From the NCBI GenBank assembly GCA_013400155.1, contig VXBM01000142.1:1039623-1103622 (forward strand): DNA of 64,000 bases, written 5' to 3'. The notes beneath the pieces are model-generated. The model ran no database searches, had not been told where the DNA came from, and saw only the letters and a program-made list of their open reading frames with translations. Made by a program: the position numbers and the translations under genes. Below, one piece after another: positions 48,776 to 60,305 of the stretch. Source of the DNA: Helopsaltes ochotensis. Lineage: Eukaryota; Chordata; Aves; Passeriformes; Locustellidae. Position 1 is the first letter of the stretch. Every line of letters begins with the position of its first letter.

Positions 48776-50057
48776 AAAGGAGAGCTCCCTGGAGAACCAA
48801 GCCCACTGCCCAGTGCTGCCCCTGCACCATCCCTGGGTATTTCTAAGTGCCTGACATTTGTCCTGCCTTCTGCCTTTTGGTGTGAGTGTCCCTCATGATG
48901 ACACACCAGCAAGCTTTTATTTGCCACACTGGCGAAACCCCCGTGCCCTCCCTGCAAATGGCAAGCCAGAAGCAGCTGGCTGAGACCACCAACTTAGAGG
49001 TGGGAATTGACTGACATGGAAAGGTTGACTCTGGATGGTTTAAGGAACTGTGCATGCTATGCCAGATCGACACAGCAGGGGTATTTTGGTGGTGCTGTGG
49101 CCTTTTGCAGCTGTTTTCCTGCTGAGTGTGGTCATTCTCAAGGGACAATGCCCTTGGGGAGGGTGGAATCAGCCAAGCCCAGCTCCCTGGCCCTGGGGAC
49201 ATGGGACAGGAGCCCACCAGGGTCACCCTGCCCTTTGCCACCTGCAGAGGTGATGTTGAGCTCTGAGAAACAAGAGATGTCTCAAACTGGGCACCAAAAG
49301 TAAGTGGAAACTTTTGACCTTCACTGCTCTGTGCCTCATTTCCTCATCTCTACAGGCTTCCTCCTCTTGCAGAACGTGAAATGTGTTCAGTAGGGACTGT
49401 GGAGCCCATGTGTGAGGGGGAGAGGGCAGGGCAGGAGAGGAAACACATTGAGCAGGGAGCAGTGCAGCATCTGGAGCCTCTCTGTGTCAGGTCTGTGCCT
49501 ACTTGTTCTACTTGTTGAGAGATAAAGATGGAAAGACATTGAGTGGCGACGTGGGCCCTGCGTGAAATACAGAACCTGTGACTGGTGGTGATGCAAACAC
49601 TGATTGACCAACACACGAAAGACAATTTACAGTCCTGCAAGAAAACAAAGTCGAGGCGTTTAAGCCTTTCAGTTTTCAACACTGATGTTCTTTTGAAATA
49701 TTTGCATTTGGGTTTTTATCAGTTTGGAGACTTTATCATATATATGTCCTCCAGACAGAAGACTTTGGCTTTGAAATTCCTGCATGTAATCCACAATGTT
49801 TTCACAACTTGTAGCTTTTTTTGGGTTTTTTTTGAAAATAAGCCAGAGTGCTTGTACATTCTTCATAGGATAGGAGACCCCATCCTTTGGTAACTTAACA
49901 GTGGGAGAGCGGCTTCTTTATTAAAAACCTTCTTGTTTTTATTGTGAACTTGCCTACCTTCCCTTTGTCAGCTAAACCAAAGGGTATTAGATCTCCTGGA
50001 ATCTGTAATGGGTGAACATGTTCAGGGTAACCTTTCCAGAGGATGGGACTGAGCCTA
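48776..50057. other. Intergenic sequence without a recognised gene
   Basis: No recognised gene or repeat. Frames at 48843-49303 and 49350-49682 overlap on both strands and show no motif. Confidence 0.5.
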
Positions 50058-50140
50058 TGAAGTATTAAGTGCCTTCAAGGTCCACTAAAATCAATGGGAT
50101 TGAAGAATGCCATACCCTTGAAGGGCTGAGCCCCAAGGGA
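50058..50140. repeat. Ancient amniote repeat remnant
   Basis: CACTAAAATCAATGGGATTG, followed by GAATGCCATACCCTTGAAGG and GCTGAGCCCC, resembles the ACTGAAATCAATGGGA...TTGAAGGACTGAGCCCC phrase of old reptile/bird interspersed repeats. Family is not assigned; recalled by eye. Confidence 0.35.
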
Positions 50141-50327
50141 TGGCTTCTTCTGGGATACACTGATTCTGAAGACAGGCAAAATAAAATATTTAAAGCAGCC
50201 TGACAGGCACAGGCTAAATTCTTTTCCTTTTGTGCTGAAACATAATTTTTTTAATATGCCCTGAGCATGCTGTGAAAGCAATCTTTCTACATGTTTCCTT
50301 AGTGGGGAGTGCTTGCTCTCTGTGCTC

Positions 50328-50352
50328 ATCAGTCACAGAATCTGTGACTGAT
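50328..50352. repeat. Perfect 12+1+12 palindrome
   Basis: ATCAGTCACAGA, one central A, then TCTGTGACTGAT: 12-base arms that are exact reverse complements. The base composition is mixed, so this is not a low-complexity effect. By simple base statistics such a perfect mixed palindrome is expected far less than once in 64 kb. It could be a dimeric protein-binding site or a cruciform; no known factor is assigned. Confidence 0.9.
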
Positions 50353-53349
50353 ATGCCCCCAAAGCATCAGGAAAGTTTAAGTTCTACAATGTAGCATTTT
50401 TAAAAATAAGACATAATTGTTTGTGGAAGAAGAGTCTCTCAAGTACGGAAGCTGGGAAAGGGTTACTGCAGGGACATACATCAGCAGTATGTACTTTACA
50501 TTCTTAGTCCATTGGTTTCCAGAGCAGTTCTTGTTCACAGTAATGTGAGGCAGTTAATATGGGATCTGAACACCACTGGACTGATAAGCCTTCATACTGA
50601 CTTGCAAAAGTAATTTCCAGTAATCTTTGAGGGGAAAAATTGCATTTAGTGGGGGGAAAAAAAGGAAAAAAAAAAGCTAAGCCATTCGTGCATCCTATTT
50701 TATTGAGTATGCAAGTAATAGACTATGCAGAAATTGAACTTTTGATCTATTAGGCTGTGCACAGGGACAAACCACTGCTGAGTTACTGTCAGAAAGTTAT
50801 GCTTCCAAATAGAAAAGTTTCACTGTATTTTTCCAGAATCTTGTTTGAAAACGAGATGCCAACATTACTGTTACAATTCAAATTTCCATCAGAAAGAATT
50901 GGAACAATGTTCCCATGTATCCCACTCCCACTGCCACAATTAGTCATTCCCAAAACAAATTTTTTTTGTGGCTGTTGTGCAAGGCAGGGGTAAGATCCTT
51001 TCCTAAAGGTTTAATGAACACAACTATCTGTGTCTGTTTTGCTCCAACGATTGCTTCATACCCTGAGCCAGGCCAGGCAAAACAGATAACTTCCAAACCA
51101 TTTTAATTCTCTTGACACAGAGATGTTTCAATCCCCAGCCAGGACTAATCACCATTTATTTCCTCTAAATCCCCAGCCACCACGAGTCCAGGACAGCCAC
51201 GTATGAGTATTTGTGGCTGTTAATTGCCACAGCCTTTCACCAAACAAAGATTTCTCAGATTTGGATGAGCATCGTGGTAAGAGCTTTCATATTGCTAGAG
51301 GAAACACCATCAAGAGAGACAGGAGGGGACCTCGCTGGTTCTGTGTGTGACGAAATCAGGGCTTTCAGAGAGCTTCAGCTGCATTTCCCAAAGCATCACG
51401 GGCCCAGAGGGACAGATTGATGAGGTTAAGTACATTCTCCAGCACCCAGCTGGAAGGTAGCTACCACCCAGTATATTCTCCACACCCAAGCTGATGGGCT
51501 TCATGGACACTTCGTGGGGAGAGCAAGATCCCTGAGGAAGGAGCGGCCAGAAAAGGTTGAGAAGAGGCCAAAACGACCTTGCTGTGCTGAAGAAGGCTGA
51601 GAGCTTCTGCATTTGAAATGACAGTGGTGTGGTCTCCCCAGCACGCCTGCAGAACCAGAGGTGATCAACCCCAGGTGATCCCACACCAACCTCACTGCTC
51701 CAAAAGCAGCCACGAGGCTCTTTTTATGTCTCACAGCCGCGAGCCCAGAGCAAGACAGGAGAGTGCTGCTGCAAAGACCTCACCACACTGCTCAGGAGCA
51801 TTTTCCCCCTTCAGCTTCTCCCCTGGCAGGGTTTGGGACCTCATCCCTGAGCTGTGGCTGCAGCCCCAGGGCACTGAGGACTGTTTGTTATTATTCTTGG
51901 CATTTGTGTCTAAACACTTCAGAGTCGTGAGCCCAGTAGTGCCACTGTAATAACAGCAATGCCTAAATCTCTTGAAAACCTATCAAGGGGCAGGAGCTGG
52001 GGAGGATAGCAAGGGAAGGAGTGGCTGGCAGGACTGGAAGGGACTTGGGCAGGAAGGAGGCTGTGCTGGTAAATGCCAGGGCCCAGGGCAGGAGTACCCT
52101 GGAGGGGTCATGGCTCTTGAGGGGAGCAGCACCAGAGAAATACAGACTAAGGGAGGGGCCACAGCTGCAGAGATTGTACCCGCTGTAGCAAACACCGACC
52201 TGAAACAGGAATGGATCTGAAACACACAGAAAGCCCTGGCTTTGCATATTTGAAAGAAGTCATTATTCAGGCTTTCCAGCTCCCAATCTCTCAGAATTCT
52301 GCTCAATGAAAAACCTTTGCATTAATCCCCCTCCTCCATCATTATGCAATATTGCTTAGGGTATGGGAAGTTTCCTTGCTCTTTTCTAAATATAAATTTC
52401 CGTGGTCAGAAAATTAGAGAAATGACACGCTGACCTTCCTAAATGTGAAGAGCTTCTTTGGGGAAGCACACAAGTCATCTGCTGCTGCAGCCTCTTATCA
52501 CTTTGTGGTAGGTGATTGCAAAATGCCTCTGTTACCCAGAGTCACATTGGGTTTAAATTGAGCTAAACAAGGGAACCACAAAAAGGGCTAGTAGGCAGCT
52601 GGGCTGCTAAAAGCATGGGGCCTGGCACTGGAGCACTGTTAGTTAAAACAGCAATTTGTCATGGAAAAAGGAGTGGAGCAGCCTGCGATGCCAAAGTCAT
52701 GTGTGGTTTTCCAAGCACGAGGCTTTGTGATGAAGACGAAGAAAACACTCAGTGACCATTTTAAACTCAGCAGCCACTCCCAGTACAGCAGGAGTTAATG
52801 CACTGTCAGACTTTCCATTAATGCCTCTGTTTTTGCAGGGGCTGTGAAAATATGCTCGAGGCAAAAACTTGTGATTCAGCAGCTCAGCTGAAGAGTTAAC
52901 TTTTCTTTTTATACGCATCCATTTTCAGAGCAGCGATTTATAGTAATATTCATTCAGATCTATATATGGTTCTGCTGTGGTGATAGAGGGAGTTGAGGAA
53001 GGAGCTTTGTGCCCAGCTGCCTGGTATTTCTGTCAGAGGGAGGCTGGGCAAGGGGTTCAGGGTCTTCACATGGCTGGAGTAAGGAGAACTAAGCATCCTC
53101 AGGGCAAGGGACACTGTTACCTAGTGGAAAAGAGGCCAAACATGGGCTTCTTTTCTGATTAGATGGCAGCCTAAAAAAGGATAGAAAGGGTAAAAGGATA
53201 AAAACCTGCATGAGGAGTCAAGGCATGCTCTCCTTTTGCCCACCTTCCTACACCCATGCTGTCCTCGTGTAGGAGAGGGACAAAAATGGCTAAAATAATT
53301 TCCCCAACAGATTTCTCTCCTGGTTTGCATCTGCCTTTTTTTTCTGCAG
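50353..53349. other. Intergenic sequence without a recognised gene
   Basis: Average composition, GC-richer at 51300-52200. Frames at 51310-51684 (-), 51618-51950 (+) and 51963-52306 (-) overlap and lack motifs. No RNA gene or named repeat is seen. Confidence 0.5.
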
Positions 53350-53423
53350 TTGCCATTCCTAACTCTAAGAGGGAACCCTTCAGGCAGAACCATGCCAAAA
53401 TTCTCCATAATAAATCTTTGGAG
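53350..53423 (+). other. Possible small exon (74 bases)
   Basis: A strong acceptor (CTGCCTTTTTTTTCTGCAG, ending at 53349) and a good donor (GAG|GTAAGC at 53421-53429) bound 74 bases. Two of the three frames are open, but the segment is too short to judge coding. It could be an exon of a non-coding transcript or a pseudo-exon; such pairs do arise by chance. Confidence 0.2.
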
Positions 53424-55819
53424 GTAAGCGGCAAGTGCTGAAATGGGAGATCATACAAAGGACCAGCTCTTGGCCTTGCAATATCCAATTAAAGAAGATC
53501 AGTCAGCCCTGTCATCCTGAGTATAACCAGTTGAGACCCCCATACCTCAGGCGGGACAGCTGGGCAACAGGCTTGTCGCTCCTCCTGGTACCCCTTGGAC
53601 TCTGGAGTTACTGCTGGGCAAAGTCGTCTCTGATGTCTGGCAAATCCCTGACTCTCTGTTCAGCCCATCTGGGCCACAGGTAGCCCAGGACACCTCAAGC
53701 AGCTTGGTGCTGCTTAATATAGTTTCCTCTGAAAGATCATACTGTTTTTTACAACAGCTCCACTAATTACTGCAGCCAAGTGCCAGCTACCAGACAGATT
53801 TACAAGGACACAGTATTGCCACTCTCCTCCCTTGTCCGTGTCTTAGAAGTTGAATCTCATGTCCTTTCCCTAAATAGCACCTTAGCCCATGTTGTCGCAC
53901 ATTATCTGAGGTTATTTTCCCTCAAAATATTTTCCATACAAACTAAAATACAGTTATTTCTACCCATTTTTCAGAAAAGGTTTCCTTTCTTCTTTGCTCT
54001 TTCAAGAAAATAGGCTCCTAGCAGGTATTTATCGTGATAGCTAAATTAGCTGGTACCCATAATACTCGCAGCACAGAAAATCACTTCATCAGCTCTACAA
54101 TTTGAACTTACTGGAGAAGACTTTTAAGAAAGAATGAGAATGAAGCCCAGAATAACCATTTCTTTCCCCTTGTCCCTTCGAGGTACCAAAGTTCAAGGTG
54201 TTTTTTCCTTTCCTTGTATACACAGAAATCCGTGATGGTGGTTAATTGAGCGCTAAAATCTCACGCCACTGCAGTTTCACTAAGATGCTGCATGATTTCT
54301 TTTCTTCTAATCCTAAACTGCTACCAGGCAAAACAGGACAAAAGCAACTGTTCTTTGGTGATGGGAAAGAGAATTCTGTACTGAAAGAAGCGGTGCTGGT
54401 AGGAAAGTGGAGTGTGATCACAGAGTCAGGCCCCTGTGCATAACAGCTACATGCCAAAATTATTCAGCAAGGGCTGAGGAAGACCCTCAAGGGTCATCAT
54501 AAAGACCTACCCTGCAAGGTCATCATAAAGAGGTGTGTGTTGAATTTCTTGGGTGAGCATCACCAGGAGGAGGAGCTGACAGGTGCCTTGGTAGCTCCTC
54601 AGATTTTGCCTTTGGAGGAGAAGATACGCAGCCCTCAGCAGGTGCTCAGATCTGCTCTGCAGCCCCAAAATGTCAGGCAAGAAAGGCAGCTTCCATGAAA
54701 CCACATTGATCTCCAATACCAGGTCAGGCTCTCCCTGAATGCCCATCCAGGGTGTGAGCCAGCCAGGGAGGGAATGCTCTCAGAAATGGTGGAGGTGACA
54801 ACAGGACAGGTGCAGCTGCATGGGGGAATGTGGCCAAGACACAGGTGTCTGTCCATGGCAAACCTCTCAGTGAAGCCACCAGTGAAAAACTAAAAATCTT
54901 AAGTTATCCCTCTGCTTTAAAGACAAAAATACCTATGTAGTGGAAAACACTCTCTGTGGAAGTCCCTTGCAAAATAGTGTTTGGTTTCCTTGGGAAGGTG
55001 AATTTACTTGCAGCTTAAAAATATTTGTTAGGATGAAAGTTGTTTCTATTTGTAAGATGCTTTTTGCTGCCCTCTTCATAAAACCAACATGGCTACAAAT
55101 TCAAATGTTACCATGCATTCACTGTGCATGGTCAATCAGTTATAGGTCAAGATGGCAGGCATTAGTGAAATACTGATTAAATAATAAATAATGAAAATGT
55201 TTTCAAAAGCTTTTCCCTCTTCCAATTTTTAATCTGCTTTTCTTACAAATAAGTCAGTAGTTGAATGCTGTAAAAATGATTTTTTTTCTTCAAGGGTCTC
55301 TGATTACCTGCTTTGTGTTTTTTCCAGCAGGTTGATTTAAGTGGCTCTGGCTCTAGAAGACAGAAAAGCCTTTGATCATCTCAGTTTCTTCATTATTACC
55401 TGAGGGAGCCATCAGGAACTTTCGCTCATATCCAAAAATTATCCAGCCTATCTTCTTGGATTTCTTTATTCAGCGAATTAGCTTTCAGAATTATTCATAT
55501 TTATTAAGAAGAATCACTGGCACTCCATGGTTAGGTTTCCCCTGAGCTATGTCAGCTCACAACACTGCAAGGTGCTCAAATGTTCATCTTCTCTGTGTTG
55601 CACATCAGAGATGAAAGGCCCTGCTGCCCCTTGCACAACCCAAACTGGTGAACTTCAGTTCCTTGGGTGATGGCCAAGCATGGCCAAATAAGATATTTGG
55701 CTCCTCTATCCCTTCAACTAGTCATGGGGAGACCTAACCTAAAGGGTGTTCTAAAAATAAGGAAGATTGACTTTTTGCATGGGCAGAGAGTGATTGGATA
55801 AGAAGAAATTGCTAGAAAC
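53424..55819. other. Intergenic sequence without a recognised gene
   Basis: No recognised gene or transposon. A short imperfect direct repeat lies at 54483-54531, where GGTCATCATAAAGA occurs twice about 27 bases apart. Confidence 0.5.
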
Positions 55820-56070
55820 TAACAGAGGAAAAAAATTAGATTAGATTTTATAGTGAAGTTCTTCCCTGTGAGCGTGGTGAGGCACAGGCACATGTTGGCC
55901 AGAGAAGCTGTAGGTGCCCTGGCCCTGAAAGTTCAAGGCCAGGTTGGGCAGGGCTTGGAGCCATCTGGTCTCGTGGATGACATCCCTAGTCATGGCAGAG
56001 CACTTGGAACCAGGGGATCTTTAGGGTTCCTTCCATCCCAATCCTTTCTATCATTCCATGACTCTGTGGT
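55820..56070 (+). mobile_element. CR1 LINE 3'-end fragment (diverged)
   Basis: AGATTAGATTTTATAGTGAA, TTCTTCCCTGTGAGCGTGGT, GAAAGTTCAAGGCCAGGTTG, GGGATCTTTAGGGTTCCTTC and the tail TTCTATCATTCCATGACTCT follow the CR1 3' end in order. It is older and more diverged than the copy at 48495 and has no coding capacity. Confidence 0.85.
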
Positions 56071-59000
56071 TATTGGATGTTCTATTGCCCGGAAACGGAT
56101 CCATACTGCCCATAAATGATGGTCAGATATTTCCACATTCTTATTTCAAGAAAGAAGACACAAAGTGTGAAGTCTTCAGCTTCAGTTTAAGGACATTGAG
56201 TTCTTGCCATCCAGGTGTGCATTCCTAGACTCTCCCAGGCTGCTGTTTTGCACTCATGCACCCCTTCCCACTGCCAGGAGGCATGTGCTGCAGCTTCAGT
56301 GTGGTTCATTTGGCTGCCAAGGCCTGCAGGCTTTTCACCAAAACCTTTCTCCCCAAAAATCCATGTTGTCCCACTAGCTCACATCAAAACTGTCCTGCTT
56401 CCCAGGTGGGCCAGTTGTAACAACACTTGTCTGTACCTGGCCTGCTGCTCTAACATCCACACCTCTTCTCTTGAGTACCTGGGTTCAAAAGTCCCTCTCA
56501 GCAGGGTGACACAAGAGACCTGTGTTTGTTTCCCAACCCTAACAGACATCCTGTTTGCCCTTGGGTCGTGCAGCCACTCTCAGCTTCCTCCTCTTTACAA
56601 CAGCATAAATACACGATTTGCTCCACTCTCCTGCTGCATTACAACCTCTCTGTCTCTCCTTGATACCCTTCTCTCAATTTCCCTCTCTCCTTTGTAACCT
56701 GACTTCCATGCACCCAATAAACTGCAAGGATTTGGGCTTCCTGAAGCTCCTGAGAGATAAATAAATAAAACCAAAAAGGACAATGAGTTGGTTTGTGCCT
56801 AAGCAAAGGCAGTTTTGCTTCTCAGCAGGTTTGTGTGAGCTGTTTCTGGTTTCAGTTCACATGGGTTATTTCACCTTCTGAGTTTCTCTTTGACATTCAG
56901 GTTTCTGCCTTTTTTTTTTCCACCTGAAGCCGAAGGGAAGAAAAAAAACAAAAACCACCAGGTTTGATTAAAAGCCACACCAATTTTTTAAAAGGTAAAA
57001 TCTTGCAATTCTGGCATGGGAACTTCTTCTAACTTGGCAGTTTCTTGTTTGTTCAATATCCTGATGCTGGGCTGCTCCTTTTAAAAGCAGTTATGCTCAG
57101 AGCACAAGGATGTTAGTGCACGTACCTGCCTGTCGTCAACCATCTTGGCTCATGACTAAAACCAGAACATGTACAAAAATAGAAGCACCCAAATTCATCC
57201 TCAAAATGAAACAATTACAGGGCATAGTTCATAACTTCATGCTGAGGTTCCTCCAGCCCTTCCATGGGATAGATTTCATTATCCTGGTAACTAAGGAGCT
57301 GAAATCAGCAGAGAACCCTACATTCAAATTTGGCACAACCACTCTCTTTGGTGGGATCTCATTTTATTTTGATTTTGTACCAATGTTTAATGCAGCTTCT
57401 ATTGCTCTGCACATAGTTTAGTGTAGGTACAAATTGCAAAGAATAAGTAATTGCCCATTAATGAGTTTTTGCAGAGGATTGGACTCTAAATGCTAATCGG
57501 TGTCTCAGAAAGAATGCCAAATGATATCCACACTGCCTACCTGCTCCTCCCTGATTTCTGTTTAGCATGCAATTGGAAGAATTTGGCTTTAATGTTAATT
57601 AATGCTTTCAATTAGAACTCACAACATATATTAAGCCCCTGTCATTTCAATCTCATGATGAACCCATACATAAAATTTGCTGATTCTAAAGCTGGTGAGA
57701 ACAATCTGCATAAACTAAATTTCCTTTTATTTTCCAGCCTTAAAATACACCTGTTCCCAGAAGTGAGCCTTCTAGGCCTTCATGTCTACATGGCTGCTGC
57801 GTTTCTCTGTCGTCTTTTCCGATCAACGAAGCAACAAAACAGCAACCCAAGGCCCCAGCGAGCTGCGCTCCGGGGAGCAGAGGTGTGAAACCGCAGGAGG
57901 AAACACAGAGACACGAGTGGGGAGGAGATGCTGGGGATGTTCCTCGCTCTCCCTTCGCTGCAGTGCTGGTGGAAGGACCTGCCCTGGGGTGGACAGGCAG
58001 AGCGAGGTGGCAAAGTGCAGAACTGAACGAATTTGGGCAAGGCACCTGTTGTACAAGGCGGTTTTGGCGGGTCTTCTCTGGTTGGGTGAGAGATGCTGCA
58101 CAGCCCCCCGAGCCAATCCTGCTGATAAAGCCCTGCCTACGTGACAGGGACCTTGTGCTGAAGAGTCTGTGCTCTGTGCTGAGCCAGGCACAGAAGGGAT
58201 ACACTCAAACTGGATCAAGTCTTTCGGCCACCATCTTATTTTTCCCAAGGGACGCTCACTTTTCCTCAATCCCTCGCTGCCCTCACCCTCAACCATGCCA
58301 CCTGGACCACCTTTCCTCATCACTTTTGTGGGAGCATTTGCATGGGAGAGGCAACATTTGCAAACCACTCCCCACAACAGAGCTCCAGCAGCTGTGGGAG
58401 GGCTGGGCCAAGCTGTGGGCTCAGCGCCCCTTTTTCAGGGCACTTTGTGCACATTCCCAGCTGGTGCCCAGCACTGCTACCTCGGGCTCTTCTTGCAAAT
58501 CATCCTCTCACTTGCTGTGGAGTGCTGTTGGCTGGGAACTTTACAATCTGAGCATCTAGGCCTATCAGTGGAGCATTTTGCCAAATTATTTATTTTGCTT
58601 GTGTTTTGCTTGGCTCTCCTCCCCGGTGAGATCAGAGATACAGCTTATTTACTAGTTGCTGCTTGCCCTGGACAGCTGAGGAGCTGGGCTGGAGTGAAAG
58701 CAGCTGTTCCTGGTCAACGTGCGTGGCTTGTGCTCATTCTCAATTCCCAGTGAGCAGGATCCTTCAGCGGTGATGGAGTAGCTCTGGGTTTCAGTCTATC
58801 TGTCACTGCTCGACTGTTTTACTGTGCACACAATGCACTGATGGGCGACATCACTCAACTGCAACAAGTCCGGCTACAAAAGCAAGTAGCAGCAATTTGT
58901 AGCCTCAATGCAGCCATTTAATCATTCCCAACACTTCCCTGGTTGCCACTTTGGATAAACTAACTTGAGAATTAAGAACAAATATTTGACTCTCCCCCCC

Positions 59001-60243
59001 TCCCCATAATTTTACGCAGCCCTGTTTAGACTGTATGGTACTTAACAGGAGACCTTTGCCCTTTAGTTAAAAGCTGTGACCAGGAAATCCCACCTCCTCT
59101 TAATGAGCTTTTTTGTTCAGCTTACAGGGAGGGATTTGCACTCCACTCTTGCACTACAAATGCTTTGTCTGCTTGGCTTTTTTATTCAGCTGATGAATAA
59201 AAAAGCAAACGCCAAACCCTACACGTTTCAGTCTCCATTAAGACAACAAAGAGCTCTAAATGCACGTCCTAGCAATGGCAATAATTTTTTTTAAAAAGTG
59301 AGAAGAAAGAATACATGGACATTTAAGCTGTGGTACTGTCCATAGCCATTCCTTAATGCTTTTGTCACAAAGGCTATATACTTTTGACTACCAAAACACA
59401 CAGTAGGTAAAAGGACAGACAGTGTTTTGGGAATCAATATTATGCTCTTTCTACTGAGAAACAATCATACGAGCAGCTCAAGCAGTGGCCTTTGTCAAAC
59501 TTTTCCCTTGCTTATGTCTTTCGACCACATGCTGAGACCTCTCATACTCCAGTGGCCTTGAAAGTGTTTTCCCCTTCTTTTTTTTTTTTTTTCTTTCTGT
59601 GTGCTTCAGCTAGCTCTTGGTTTCCTCTAATCTCTTGTTCTTTGCTTCTAATCACTACACACCCTGCATGACGATAGACTGCAGACACCAGCACCGCATT
59701 ACGAACGGCAGAAACGCAGGGGATTCAACGCAGCCACAACAAGAGACGCTTCTGCAGGAATCTCCAGATATTTGAAGAAGATGGAACAAAACAAGTTCCA
59801 GCGGGGAGAGCCTCAGTTTTCAGAGAGCGGGGATGAACCCTGAACATGCCTCTCTGCACAGGAATGGAGTGGAAATGATTCTCCAGCCCACTGCACAGCC
59901 ACGTGCTGGCTGTGCACTGTTGTCTTGTTAGGCTTGCTTAAATGAATCTGGCAGAATGGACAGGGACACTTGGACATCAGGGAACATATAAAAGAGTCTA
60001 TTAAGAAAAACTCCACTGTAGGAGAGGGATAATGGACCCTTTTGATGTTGGGCCGCCTTCTGATAGTGCAGAGGTTGCCACTTTAGAGAAATCCGACAAC
60101 TGGAAAATTCCTCACGGTAATAATTCCCAAGCCTTTTTGGACTAGTTAGTGATGAGTGAAACCTAACTACCTCTTCTGGGCCACCAAGAATCCAAAGTGA
60201 ATTCCTTCTCGTGTGAAAGCCTCAGGAAATCAGTGCCAGGCAC
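56071..60243. other. Intergenic sequence with overlapping chance-like frames
   Basis: The GC-richer part at 57740-58760 carries several long frames on both strands (up to 224 codons at 57885-58559 +, 184 at 57823-58377 -, 194 at 58169-58753 +). They overlap in at least four frames, have no recognisable domain and are rich in Ser, Pro, Leu and Cys, so I do not call a gene. The remainder shows no gene or named repeat; a T-run lies at about 59578-59593. Confidence 0.45.
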
Positions 60244-60305
60244 GGAATCACAGAATATCCTGAGCTGGAAGGATGTGTTCCCACACGGAACATTGAGACC
60301 AGCTG
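60244..60305 (-). mobile_element. CR1-like 3'-end fragment, reverse orientation
   Basis: GGAATCACAGAATATCCTGA, then GCTGGAAGGA, ending in AACATTGAGACCAGCT, matches the reverse-complement start common in bird genomes (AATCATAGAATATCCTGAGTTGGAAGGGACC...CATTGAGTCCAACT). Only about 60 bases are readable. Confidence 0.6.

Noticed and set aside
56215..56697. 160-codon frame on the plus strand
   Set aside because: Ser/Leu/Cys-rich pyrimidine-biased translation without a domain; typical of chance in C/T-rich DNA.
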